A stretch of 64,000 nucleotides of DNA from contig NZ_FOCL01000013.1 of assembly GCF_900110105.1 (NCBI RefSeq), positions 62,001 to 126,000 on the forward strand, in the 5' to 3' direction. This document shows positions 9,022-16,962 of the stretch, piece after piece. A program made the translations under genes and the position numbers. Below the pieces are notes generated by a model that had not been told where the DNA came from, did not search any database, and saw only the letters and a program-made list of their open reading frames with translations. Origin of the DNA: Mucilaginibacter gossypiicola. GTDB lineage: Bacteria; Bacteroidota; Bacteroidia; Sphingobacteriales; Sphingobacteriaceae. How positions within the stretch are numbered: the stretch's first letter is position 1; each line of letters opens with the position of its first letter.

Positions 9022-9133
9022 GTCATTGTGAGCGAAGCGCGGCAATCTCGTAGCCAATGCATCTCCGATTTGTATAGCTAAGAGATTGCCACGTCGCCCC
9101 GCCGCGCTTTGCTCTACCGCTCCTCGCAATGAC
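9022..9133. repeat. GTCATTGCGAG palindromic repeat, copy B
   Basis: Bounded by gtcattgtgagc and cctcgcaatgac, with inner gcggcaatctc, tgtatagctaagagattgcc and acgtcgcc. It lies between the convergent amidohydrolase and YceI genes, behind the terminator at 8954-8992. Confidence 0.83.
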
Positions 9134-9162
9134 ATGGATTTTTGCCCTTTGCCCGTTGTTAC

Positions 9163-9684
9163 TTACCCCTTACTCACCGGCACAACTAAATGGATAGTAA
9201 CCTCCGGCGGAGTGCCGCTTCTGTCGATGCCATATTTTGGAGGCAGCACTTTGAAATCGCCTTTAAATACACCTTCACTGCCTTTATCATCAAAAGTAAA
9301 ATGGATGGCTTCGGGATTGGTTTTGCCTTTCATGGTTAGCCTGCCGTTGGCAATATAGCCACTGCCGCTTTTTGATACTGAGGTAGATTCAAATTTAATG
9401 GTTGGATAGTCGTCTGCGCCCAATGCCGACTTTACGTGGCTGGTTTTAATGAAAAAACCGGTTGCTGCCGTAGTTACATCAATACTTGCCGATATTTTAC
9501 CGGCTTCGGGATGGTCTTTATCAAAACTGATCTCGGCCTTCAGGCCACTAAATGATCCGCTTACCCTGTGCCCTTCAAAAGTTACCTGGGCCTCATCGCC
9601 TTTAACTTTCCAGTTGCTAAAAATCGCAAATGCCGAAAAGGCTGTAAAAGCTATGATCAGCGCCGAAAAAATGATTTTTTTCAT
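9163..9684 (-). CDS. YceI family periplasmic protein
   Basis: A 173-residue exported protein. Residues 1-21 form a signal peptide (MKKIIFSALIIAFTAFSAFA). The rest is the YceI lipocalin-like beta barrel, with the typical openings WKVKGDEAQVTFEGHRVSGSFSG and FDKDHPEAGKISASID, and IHFTFDDKG near the end. The family binds polyisoprenoid-like molecules; its role in Bacteroidota is uncertain. It is a single gene, divergent from the acylphosphatase. No terminator is visible between its stop and repeat copy B. Confidence 0.92.
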   Translation of the reverse strand: MKKIIFSALIIAFTAFSAFAIFSNWKVKGDEAQVTFEGHRVSGSFSGLKAEISFDKDHPEAGKISASIDVTTAATGFFIKTSHVKSALGADDYPTIKFESTSVSKSGSGYIANGRLTMKGKTNPEAIHFTFDDKGSEGVFKGDFKVLPPKYGIDRSGTPPEVTIHLVVPVSKG

Positions 9685-9785
9685 AAAATAGATTTTTTTA
9701 GAGTTATATCGATCCTGTTAAAATTGTGATATTTTTATTGTAGTTACGCTTGTAAAGTTGAACGGGTTGCTTAGCAGGAAAAAGT

Positions 9786-9793
9786 TAACTTTG
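9786..9793 (+). promoter_or_regulatory. Candidate -7 box (TAACTTTG) upstream of acylphosphatase
   Basis: TAACTTTG fits TAnnTTTG, with a TTG at 9767-9769 about 16 bp upstream. It would leave a roughly 125-nt leader before the ATG at 9924. This is plausible but not decisive. Confidence 0.35.
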
Positions 9794-9923
9794 TAATATC
9801 TATCTGGAGCCTGTTAATTGTTTTCATATAGATTAACTAAACAATTTTGATAAACAAGCTATTTGGCGCTTCAGGCTTTGTGCGTTTCGCTTTCAGCTTT
9901 GATTTAAATACTCACAAACACTG

Positions 9924-10205
9924 ATGATAAAACATCTCAATATTACTGTTAAAGGCAAAGTGCAGGGCGTTTTTTACCGTAAATCAACTAAAGCTGTTGC
10001 CGATCAGCTTGGCGTGCGCGGTTTTGTACTAAATGAGCCTAACGGCGATGTGTATATCGAAGCTGAAGCCGATGATACCTTTTTGGATATGTTTCTTGAA
10101 TGGTGCAATGAAGGACCCCAGGATGCCGAAGTAACTACAGTTGAAAGCCATGAAGGCGAATTGAAAAACTATCGTAATTTTGAGGTTGTTAAAAGGCGCT
10201 CATAA
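9924..10205 (+). CDS. acyP: Acylphosphatase
   Basis: A 93-residue protein matching the family length. It hydrolyses acyl-phosphates such as carbamoyl phosphate or 1,3-bisphosphoglycerate. The phosphate-binding loop with the catalytic arginine is GKVQGVFYRKST, and the catalytic asparagine is in RGFVLNEPNGDVYIEAE. It is the first gene of a run of same-strand genes; the flippase start lies 13 nt after its stop, so cotranscription is likely, although the functional link is not obvious. Confidence 0.95.
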   Translation: MIKHLNITVKGKVQGVFYRKSTKAVADQLGVRGFVLNEPNGDVYIEAEADDTFLDMFLEWCNEGPQDAEVTTVESHEGELKNYRNFEVVKRRS

Positions 10206-10218
10206 ATAAATATCATCA

Positions 10219-11763
10219 TTGTCTACCGTTAAAAAATTCGCCGGGCAAACCGCTGTCTATGGTATAAGCACCATTGCCAGCCGGGTGCTCACCTTTATAA
10301 TGACCCCGCTTTACACGCGGTCTTTCGCAACCGGGGCATATGGTATCATAACTGTTATGTACAGCTATGTATCCATGATGAATGCATTATTGTCGTTCGG
10401 AATGGAAACCACCTTTTTCAGATACCTTAATAAACATGAGGATAAAAAACAACAGGTTTATAACAACGCTTTTGCCTCGGTACTTGCCGTAACTGTTATT
10501 TTCCTGCTTTGCTCTTTACCTTTCGCGAGCCATTTTGCCGATTTTGTTGACTCGAGCAATGCTAAAAGAATGGCTGCAAAAGGCATCGAGGTTAAAGCCC
10601 TTACGGGTACTACGCATGCCGATTTTATGGTGTATGTGTATCTTTTCTTTTCGATAGTTGTTGTCGACGCATGGTGTGCTATACCCTTTGTTAAAATCCG
10701 GGCCGAAGGCCGGCCCGGCAGATATGGCATTATCAAACTGGTAAGCGTACTTATTTTTGTTGCATTTAACTTTATTTTCATAAAAGTTATTCCATTTTGG
10801 CTCGAACATAATTGGGGGGGCGCAGCGTGGATCATGAAATGGTATATGCCTAAATGGGTAGGTTATGTATTTGTATCCGAATTAATATCAAGCATCATAA
10901 CACTGATACTGTTAACGCCCGAGTTACTGAAATTGCGCTTTAGTATTGATGGTAAAATGCTGGCAAGTATGTACAGCTATAGCTGGCCGATATTGATAGC
11001 CAATTTATCGTACCTGGTAAACGAAAACCTCGACAAGATTTTGCTTAGTAAGCTGCTGCCCGAAAATAGCTTGCTTGACGTTGGTACTTACGGGGCTTGC
11101 GCCAAGATCTCTGTTTTCCTGAGTATTTTTGTGAACGCCTTTAGGCTCGGGGCCGAGCCATTTTTCTTTAGCCAGGCCAAGAACAAAAATGCCGGACAAA
11201 CCTACGCCCGCATCATGGATTATTTTGTGATAACTATCTGCATCATATTTGTGGGCATTGTAGCCAATATCGAGATACTGAAATATTTTATAAAAGGCGA
11301 AGATGCAAAACAAACCGCCTTGTACTGGACAGGGTTACGCGTAATACCCCCGCTGCTTTTAGGTTATGTGAGCCTGGGTATTTACATGAACCTGTCGGTA
11401 TGGTACAAACTATCCGATCAAACCCGGTATGGTTTATACATATCAGGTATTGGGGCAGTAATTACTATTGTGCTTAACGTGATCTTTATTCCTAAATACA
11501 GTTACATGGCTTCGGCCTGGATCTCCCTTACGGCGTATGCAACCATGATGGTGCTATCGTACATATGGGGGCAAAAAAATTATCCTATCCCGTACAACTT
11601 AAAAAAGAATATAGCGTATATAATTGTCGCTATAGTGTTTGTTTTTCTGTCATTTACGGTATTTAAGCGTAATATTTTTGTTGGAAACGGGCTTTTACTG
11701 TTATTTGCGGCCGGGACGCTTTACTTTGAGCGCAATGAGTTAAAAGCTATATTTAAACGATGA
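10219..11763 (+). CDS. Polysaccharide flippase (Wzx/MATE-like, MurJ/PST superfamily)
   Basis: A 514-residue integral membrane protein with about 12-14 hydrophobic segments, beginning FAGQTAVYGISTIASRVLTFIMTPLYTRSF, the usual first helix of O-antigen/polysaccharide flippases. Family members move lipid-linked sugars across the inner membrane. The start is a TTG at 10219; the next in-frame ATG (10300) would remove the first helix, so TTG is preferred. The last codons overlap dut by 4 nt (ATGA at 11760-11763). There are no glycosyltransferase genes nearby, so the transported glycan is unknown. Confidence 0.87.
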   Translation: MSTVKKFAGQTAVYGISTIASRVLTFIMTPLYTRSFATGAYGIITVMYSYVSMMNALLSFGMETTFFRYLNKHEDKKQQVYNNAFASVLAVTVIFLLCSLPFASHFADFVDSSNAKRMAAKGIEVKALTGTTHADFMVYVYLFFSIVVVDAWCAIPFVKIRAEGRPGRYGIIKLVSVLIFVAFNFIFIKVIPFWLEHNWGGAAWIMKWYMPKWVGYVFVSELISSIITLILLTPELLKLRFSIDGKMLASMYSYSWPILIANLSYLVNENLDKILLSKLLPENSLLDVGTYGACAKISVFLSIFVNAFRLGAEPFFFSQAKNKNAGQTYARIMDYFVITICIIFVGIVANIEILKYFIKGEDAKQTALYWTGLRVIPPLLLGYVSLGIYMNLSVWYKLSDQTRYGLYISGIGAVITIVLNVIFIPKYSYMASAWISLTAYATMMVLSYIWGQKNYPIPYNLKKNIAYIIVAIVFVFLSFTVFKRNIFVGNGLLLLFAAGTLYFERNELKAIFKR

Positions 11764-12194
11764 TAATCCGCGTAATTAATAAATCAAAAAATACGTTGCC
11801 TGCCTATGAAACGGCTCATGCAGCGGGTATGGACCTGCGTGCCGATGTAGAAACTACAGTAGTACTTAAACCAATGGAGCGTAAACTCATTCCAACAGGT
11901 TTATACATCGAACTACCTGAGGGTTTCGAAGCTCAGATCCGCCCGAGAAGTGGATTGGCATTTAAGCATGGTATCGGCATCGTTAATTCGCCGGGTACCA
12001 TTGATGCCGATTATCGTGGCGAGATCAAAGTATTGCTGATCAATTTCTCGACAGAAGATTTTGAGATCAATACCGGCGACAGGATAGCCCAAATGGTGGT
12101 TGCCAAACATGAACGGGTTAACTGGGAGCAGGTAGAAGTGCTGAACGAAACCCAAAGGGGAGAAGGCGGTTACGGGCACACAGGGAAGGTTTAG
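11760..12194 (+). CDS. dut: dUTP diphosphatase
   Basis: A 144-residue trimeric-type dUTPase that cleaves dUTP to dUMP + PPi, limiting uracil in DNA and supplying dUMP for thymidylate. All five motifs are visible in order: AAGMDLRAD, PRSGLA, NSPGTIDADYRGEIKV, GDRIAQMVV and the C-terminal RGEGGYGHTGK arm that closes over the site (the usual Phe is Tyr here). It overlaps the upstream flippase stop by 4 nt, implying translational coupling. Confidence 0.97.
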   Translation: MIIRVINKSKNTLPAYETAHAAGMDLRADVETTVVLKPMERKLIPTGLYIELPEGFEAQIRPRSGLAFKHGIGIVNSPGTIDADYRGEIKVLLINFSTEDFEINTGDRIAQMVVAKHERVNWEQVEVLNETQRGEGGYGHTGKV

Positions 12195-12207
12195 GTAGAA
12201 GCAAGAC

Positions 12208-12362
12208 TTTTAGAGTCAAGAGACAAGAAAGAAATAGAAATAAGACCATAAGAGTCAAGAAGCAAGAAGATGAAAATCTGCAGCGAAATAAAACATTTAA
12301 AAAGAAATCAAGATAAGATGCCGGTTGCGTTTTCTGTCTTGTTTCTTGCTTCTTTACTCTTG
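12208..12362. repeat. AGTCAAGA-type purine repeat with hairpin, overlapping TPR gene start
   Basis: Purine-rich short repeats (agagtcaagagacaagaaag at 12212-12231; aagagtcaagaagcaagaag at 12250-12269) precede the TPR gene. The second can pair with 12342-12361 (18 of 20 positions), a pyrimidine-rich block that codes for the hydrophobic core of the TPR protein's signal peptide. The same repeat type bounds the four-helix-bundle gene at 35874-36400. Confidence 0.6.
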
Positions 12363-14060
12363 CCCCTGGCTACTCATGCTCAACATAAAAAATCCGGCGA
12401 TAATAAATCCCTCTCATCGGCAGGTAAGGTAATGAGCTACCAGGACAGTGCGTTAGTGAAACAGCTTTTCTTTTCGGCCCTGCGCGAAAAAACGATTGAA
12501 AACTATAAGCTTGCTACCGAAATGTTTGAACGCATTTTACAGGCCGATCCTGCAAATGATGCTTCAATGTACGAACTGGCAAACCTTAAACGTCAGCAAA
12601 ATGACTTTGCAGGCTCCGAGCCCCTTTTGGAGCAGGCTGTAGCTATAAATAAAGATAATGAATGGTATTGGGGCGCACTGGCTGATAGCTATGAAAAAAC
12701 AAATACCATTGATAAGCTTGAGAATGTTTTTAACCAGTTGATCAGGCTTAATCCCGATAAGCCGGAATATTACTTTGATAAAGCCAATGCTTTCAACATC
12801 TTAAAAAGATATGATGATGCGTTAAAAGTATATGATGAGCTCGAAAAGCTTAACGGCCCAAGCGATGATCTTTTAGCCAACCGCCAAAAGATCTATCTAA
12901 AGCAGGGCAAAATTGATCAGGCTGCCGCCGAACTGGAAAAGCAGATAGCCGCTAATCCGCATGAGATCCGTTATTACCTTGCCCTTGGCGAAATATACAA
13001 CTCTAACGGATTTGCAGATAAGGCCTTTAAAACTTTGCAACAAGCCGAAAAGCTTGATCCGCGTAATGGCATGGTGCATTTTGCGCTGGCCGATATCTAT
13101 CGCGATAAAAAAAATAACGAAGCCAGTTTTAACGAGCTTACCCAGGGATTTGCCATACCCGATATAGGCATCGATCAAAAAATAAATATTATATCAGGAT
13201 ACTTTCCAAAGTTTCCGGATGCCAATGCCAAAGCCAGTGCGCTTGAGTTGAGCCGCATTTTAACTGTAGCTCATCCTAATGATGCCAGGGCTTATGCCAT
13301 TTATGGTGACATGCTTATCCAGAATGAAAAATACAAAGAAGCGAGGCCGGTGGTAAAAAAGTCGGTACAGCTTAATGATCAGGTATACAATGTTCAGGAA
13401 CAGTTAGTACGGCTGGAGTTAGGCGATAATGACCTGGATTCGGCTATTAAAGACGGAGAAAAGGCGCTGTCGTTATTTCCTAACCAGGCCTGGATGAACT
13501 ACCTTGTAGGTGTTGCCTGGGCGCAAAAAAAGGATAATAACAAAGCCGTAGGTTATTTAAAAAATGCTACTTCATTAGAACTTCAGGATAAGCAGCTACT
13601 TTCGTTAAGTTTTTCATTATTGGGCGATTGTTATCACGAGCTCAAAAACATTAAGAGCTCTGATGAAAGTTATGATAAGGCACTTACCTACAATCCGGAT
13701 AATGCATTCACTTTAAACAATTATGCTTATTATTTATCGTTAAGGAATGAGCAGTTGGAAAAGGCGGCAACAATGTCGTTACACTCCAATGAGTTACAAC
13801 CTAACACAGCATCGTTTGAAGATACTTATGCCTGGATACTGTTTAAACAAAAAAAGTATGCCCAGGCAAAAGAGTGGATGGAGAAAGCCCTGGCGCATGA
13901 TAAAGATAATAGTGGCGTTAAGTACGAACATTATGGCGATATTTTGTTTTTCCTTGGGAATGCTGATGCTGCCGTAACTAACTGGAAAAAGGCTAAGGGC
14001 TTTGGTGAACAATCACCGGTTTTAGATCGTAAGATAAATGAAAAAAAATATAGCGAATAG
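12270..14060 (+). CDS. Secreted tetratricopeptide-repeat protein
   Basis: A 596-residue protein built almost entirely of TPR helices from about residue 50 on (for example AADPANDASMYELANLKRQQ-like, NPDKPEYYFDKANAFNILKRYDDALKVYDEL and NPDNAFTLNNYAYYLSLRNEQLEKA). TPR arrays are protein-protein scaffolds. The N-terminus has a Lys/Arg-rich segment then a hydrophobic stretch (FSVLFLASLLLPLATHA) ending in an Ala-X-Ala-like site, so it is probably periplasmic. An alternative ATG at 12318 would shorten the n-region by 16 residues. Its 3' end overlaps the DUF4292 gene by 23 nt, a hint that both proteins work together at the envelope. Confidence 0.85.
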   Translation: MKICSEIKHLKRNQDKMPVAFSVLFLASLLLPLATHAQHKKSGDNKSLSSAGKVMSYQDSALVKQLFFSALREKTIENYKLATEMFERILQADPANDASMYELANLKRQQNDFAGSEPLLEQAVAINKDNEWYWGALADSYEKTNTIDKLENVFNQLIRLNPDKPEYYFDKANAFNILKRYDDALKVYDELEKLNGPSDDLLANRQKIYLKQGKIDQAAAELEKQIAANPHEIRYYLALGEIYNSNGFADKAFKTLQQAEKLDPRNGMVHFALADIYRDKKNNEASFNELTQGFAIPDIGIDQKINIISGYFPKFPDANAKASALELSRILTVAHPNDARAYAIYGDMLIQNEKYKEARPVVKKSVQLNDQVYNVQEQLVRLELGDNDLDSAIKDGEKALSLFPNQAWMNYLVGVAWAQKKDNNKAVGYLKNATSLELQDKQLLSLSFSLLGDCYHELKNIKSSDESYDKALTYNPDNAFTLNNYAYYLSLRNEQLEKAATMSLHSNELQPNTASFEDTYAWILFKQKKYAQAKEWMEKALAHDKDNSGVKYEHYGDILFFLGNADAAVTNWKKAKGFGEQSPVLDRKINEKKYSE

Positions 14061-14823
14061 TTTACTTATAGCTTGCTGCCTGCTGGTAATGGTAAGTTGT
14101 AAGGCGCGTAAACAGGTATTAGTTGCCCGTAAGGCCGATTCGACTGCAAAAACCAATGATGTTGTCAGCAAACTGGCAGCCATAAGGTCGAGCCAGGTGA
14201 ACTTTACAACATTTGCAGGCAAGGCAAAAACCAAGCTTAGCATCAATAACAACAGTAATGATGTTACGCTCAATATCAGGATAGCAAAAGATAAAAGGAT
14301 CTGGGTTTCTATCACGGCGGTATTAGGCATTGAGGCCGCCCGCGCTGTGATAACACCCGATAGTATCATGATCATTAACCGGCTGCAAAGTGTTTATATT
14401 AAAAAGCCATTCAGCTATATATATACTTACGCCAGCAAGCAGGTTAATTATAAAACGCTCGAATCATTGCTGATTGGTAACGCGGTGCCCGAGCTGGTTA
14501 ATGAACAGGCAACTATTGATCATGCAGATGGCAACACAACCTTGAGTGGAGTTTTGAATGATCTGGTTTACAAGCTGATACTTGGTCCGGATAATAAGGT
14601 TACGCAAACTAATTTAGATAATCAAAGCCAGGCGCAATCGTTACAGGTTACCAATAATACCTTTATCCAGGCAACAAACAGGGTACTGCCATCACAAATA
14701 GATATAGCATCTGTAGTAAAAGATAAAAAAATACAAGTTAATTTGCATTATACTAAGGCCGATTTTGAAGTAGAGCAAAACTACCCGTTCAGCATTCCTG
14801 ATGGGTACGAGCCGGGCAAATAA
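14038..14823 (+). CDS. DUF4292 lipoprotein (LolB-like envelope protein)
   Basis: A 261-residue protein with a lipoprotein signal (MKKNIANSLLIACCLLVMVSCKA, lipobox VSC). The body is beta-rich (VNFTTFAGKAKTKLSINNNSNDVTLNIRIAKDKRIWVSITAVLGIEAARAVITPDS), which I recognise as the Bacteroidota DUF4292 family, a fold akin to LolB/LppX-type lipid-binding lipoproteins. It starts inside the last codons of the TPR gene (23-nt overlap) and is followed 16 nt later by the EnvC-like gene. A lipoprotein or lipid-handling role is inference. Confidence 0.83.
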   Translation: MKKNIANSLLIACCLLVMVSCKARKQVLVARKADSTAKTNDVVSKLAAIRSSQVNFTTFAGKAKTKLSINNNSNDVTLNIRIAKDKRIWVSITAVLGIEAARAVITPDSIMIINRLQSVYIKKPFSYIYTYASKQVNYKTLESLLIGNAVPELVNEQATIDHADGNTTLSGVLNDLVYKLILGPDNKVTQTNLDNQSQAQSLQVTNNTFIQATNRVLPSQIDIASVVKDKKIQVNLHYTKADFEVEQNYPFSIPDGYEPGK

Positions 14824-14839
14824 TTAATATGTTTACTTG

Positions 14840-16150
14840 ATGAAGTTTATAAAAGCAGTTTTCTTTTTACTATTGGTACTGGCAGCAGTTAATGTTCATG
14901 CGCAAAGCAGTGACGAACTGAAACGTCGTAAAGCTCAGCTAAACAAAGAGCTTGAACAATTAAATGAAGATTACAATGAAACTTTAAACAACAAAAAGGC
15001 TTCATTAAAGCAACTAAGCATACTCAAGGCGCAGATAAACCTAAGGCAGGAAAAAATAGAGAACATCAACTCGGAGGTGAGGCTTTTGGATAACCAAATC
15101 TCTGAGAGCAATAATAACGTACGTAGCTTACAGTCACAGTTAGACCAGCTTAAAAAGGAATACGCAGGTATGATCCTGTTTGCATATCGCAATCAGAGTG
15201 CCTATAATAAAATGATGTTCCTTTTTGCATCAAAAGACTTTAACCAGGCCTATAAGCGTTTAAAATATTTACAGCAGTTTGGCACCTACCGCGAGCGGCA
15301 GGCAAGCTATATTCAAGGCACGCAAAAAGAGCTGCATGTTAAAATTAATGAGCTTGACCGTACAAAGGACGAAAAAAATGACCTTTTAAAGGATCAGCAA
15401 AAGGAAAAAGAAACACTGGGTAATGAGCGTAATAACCAGGTTAAGGTAGTAAGCGATTTGTCGCAGCATGAGGGGATATTGAAGAAACAACAGAAAGACC
15501 TTCAGGCCAAGATCGTCAAAACTACCCGTGCTATTAACGACGCTATCCGCAGGGAAATTGAGGAAGCGAGGCGAAGGGCGGAAGAAGAGGAACGACGCAG
15601 GGCTGAAGAAGCCGCAAGGCTGGCCGCTGCACGCGCAAAAGCCGAAAATAAGCCTGCTCCCGCTGCACCTGCCCCAGCTAAGCCGGCTGCAACACGCAGT
15701 AATTCAAGTGTGTTGAATGCTACACCTGAAGCCGCCAAGCTGTCGAACGACTTTTTGGGTAACCGTGGCGGTTTGCCATGGCCGGTATCAAATGGAATAA
15801 TTACCCAGGGCTTTGGTACTTATACCACGCCAGAGGGCATCAGGAGCGAAAGTACAGGTGTTGATATCCGTACTAACCAGGGCAGCACTGTAAGGGCTGT
15901 ATTTGATGGTACGGTTGTAAAAGTGGGAGATGTGAGCGGTACTTACCTGGTAATTATATTGCATGGAGAGTACTTTACTGCTTATAGTAATTTACGGTCG
16001 GTAACTGTTGCACGCGGCCAAAAGGTGAGCACCAAACAAGCCATCGGCACGGTAGCTACCGATCCGTCAACCGGTGAAACCGAGGCGCATTTTGAAATTT
16101 ATAAGGGAACAACTCCGGTTAACCCTAAGATATGGCTGGCGCCTAACTAA
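14840..16150 (+). CDS. EnvC-like murein hydrolase activator (coiled coil + degenerate M23/LytM)
   Basis: A 436-residue protein from the ATG at 14840; a TTG one codon earlier is less likely. A signal peptide ends near ...VHAQS. Residues about 23-255 are long coiled coil (DELKRRKAQLNKELEQLNEDY ... EEARRRAEEEERRRAEEAARLAA), then an Ala/Pro linker, then a LytM domain (about 310-436). Key zinc ligands of active M23 peptidases are lost: the first His of HxxxD is replaced (RSESTGVDI), YxHL reads YSNL, and HLHFE reads EAHFE. This pattern matches EnvC-type activators of N-acetylmuramyl-L-alanine amidases in daughter-cell separation rather than an active endopeptidase. Confidence 0.87.
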   Translation: MKFIKAVFFLLLVLAAVNVHAQSSDELKRRKAQLNKELEQLNEDYNETLNNKKASLKQLSILKAQINLRQEKIENINSEVRLLDNQISESNNNVRSLQSQLDQLKKEYAGMILFAYRNQSAYNKMMFLFASKDFNQAYKRLKYLQQFGTYRERQASYIQGTQKELHVKINELDRTKDEKNDLLKDQQKEKETLGNERNNQVKVVSDLSQHEGILKKQQKDLQAKIVKTTRAINDAIRREIEEARRRAEEEERRRAEEAARLAAARAKAENKPAPAAPAPAKPAATRSNSSVLNATPEAAKLSNDFLGNRGGLPWPVSNGIITQGFGTYTTPEGIRSESTGVDIRTNQGSTVRAVFDGTVVKVGDVSGTYLVIILHGEYFTAYSNLRSVTVARGQKVSTKQAIGTVATDPSTGETEAHFEIYKGTTPVNPKIWLAPN

Positions 16151-16182
16151 TTAGTTATGAACTATAAGAAATTTTAATTGTA

Positions 16183-16190
16183 TATATTTG
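16183..16190 (+). promoter_or_regulatory. -7 box (TATATTTG) upstream of tatA-like gene
   Basis: TATATTTG matches TAnnTTTG and lies 20 nt before the ATG at 16210, a suitable distance for a short leader. The -33 element is weak. Confidence 0.45.
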
Positions 16191-16209
16191 TATCCTTAAA
16201 TAGAATGCT

Positions 16210-16650
16210 ATGTTAAGTTCAGTTTTGTTATTTTTAAATATTGGTACAGGCGAGATGGTACTGATACTTTTTGCAGCATTAATGCTATTTGGCGGCGAAA
16301 AGCTGCCAGGTTTGGCAAAAAGCCTGGGTAAAGGCATCCGTGAGTTTAAAGATGCCTCCGAAGATGTTAAACGTGAGATCAACAACCAGATCAATAATTA
16401 CGAAGACAGAAAGCCGGAGCCTAAAAAAGAAGAAGCCCCGCTTATAGATGAAAAAGCTTCAGAAGCTCCCGAAGCTACAACTGAGCATGAAACGCCGGTT
16501 GTTGAAAATACTGTTCCAAATACAATGCCAATGAGTGGTTACCATGTAAATACTCCTGCCGAGCCGGAACATCATAGTCATATCAATTTAGATAAAGGTA
16601 CTGCTGAAAATCATTCAGAAACAGAAAAGCACGAAGAATATAAATCTTAA
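16210..16650 (+). CDS. tatA: TatA/E-family twin-arginine translocase subunit with long acidic tail
   Basis: A 146-residue protein. It has an N-terminal membrane helix (VLLFLNIGTGEMVLILFAALMLFGG), the hinge GGEKLPGLAKSLGKGIREFKDA and an amphipathic helix, as in TatA/TatB. The remaining ~85 residues are a Glu/Pro/His-rich disordered tail, unusually long for TatA and closer to TatB in length. The family forms the membrane pore that exports folded proteins with twin-arginine signals. A second, short TatA-type gene follows 32 nt later; no tatC is in the window. Confidence 0.9.
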   Translation: MLSSVLLFLNIGTGEMVLILFAALMLFGGEKLPGLAKSLGKGIREFKDASEDVKREINNQINNYEDRKPEPKKEEAPLIDEKASEAPEATTEHETPVVENTVPNTMPMSGYHVNTPAEPEHHSHINLDKGTAENHSETEKHEEYKS

Positions 16651-16682
16651 TATAATTTAATCATACATAAAAACTTAAAATC

Positions 16683-16859
16683 ATGGGTGGATTAGGCGCA
16701 CCAGAAATTATTCTGATCATCATTGCGATACTTTTATTATTTGGCGGTAAAAAAATCCCTGAACTAATGAGAGGCTTAGGAAAAGGCGTTAAGGAATTTA
16801 AAGACGCGCAAAACGGCGAAGGCTCATCTTCATCATCATCTGAAGAAAAAAAAGCTTAA
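16683..16859 (+). CDS. tatA: Short TatA/E-family protein
   Basis: A 58-residue protein starting MGGLGAPEIILIIIAILLLFGG, then KKIPELMRGLGKGVKEFKDAQ, the complete TatA membrane helix, hinge and amphipathic helix. It ends in a run of six serines and EEKKA. The length is typical of minimal TatA. It follows the longer paralogue by 32 nt in the same orientation, so the pair is probably one transcript that ends at the hairpin at 16907-16953. The two may play TatA- and TatB-like parts, which is inference. Confidence 0.92.
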   Translation: MGGLGAPEIILIIIAILLLFGGKKIPELMRGLGKGVKEFKDAQNGEGSSSSSSEEKKA

Positions 16860-16906
16860 TACCCTAACAGGGATTAGGTTTTACTACCGTTTTTACTTAG
16901 TATATG

Positions 16907-16953
16907 AACTTATCTGTTGATTTATTTCTTATTTCAACAGATAAGTTTTTTAT
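16907..16953 (+). terminator. Hairpin terminator after the tatA pair
   Basis: A perfect 14-bp stem AACTTATCTGTTGA / complement (16907-16920 with 16934-16947), a 13-nt loop, then a T-rich tail. It ends 10 nt before the gatA ATG, so gatA must be transcribed from within or just after it, or by read-through. Confidence 0.8.
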
Positions 16954-16962
16954 TTTAGCCCC

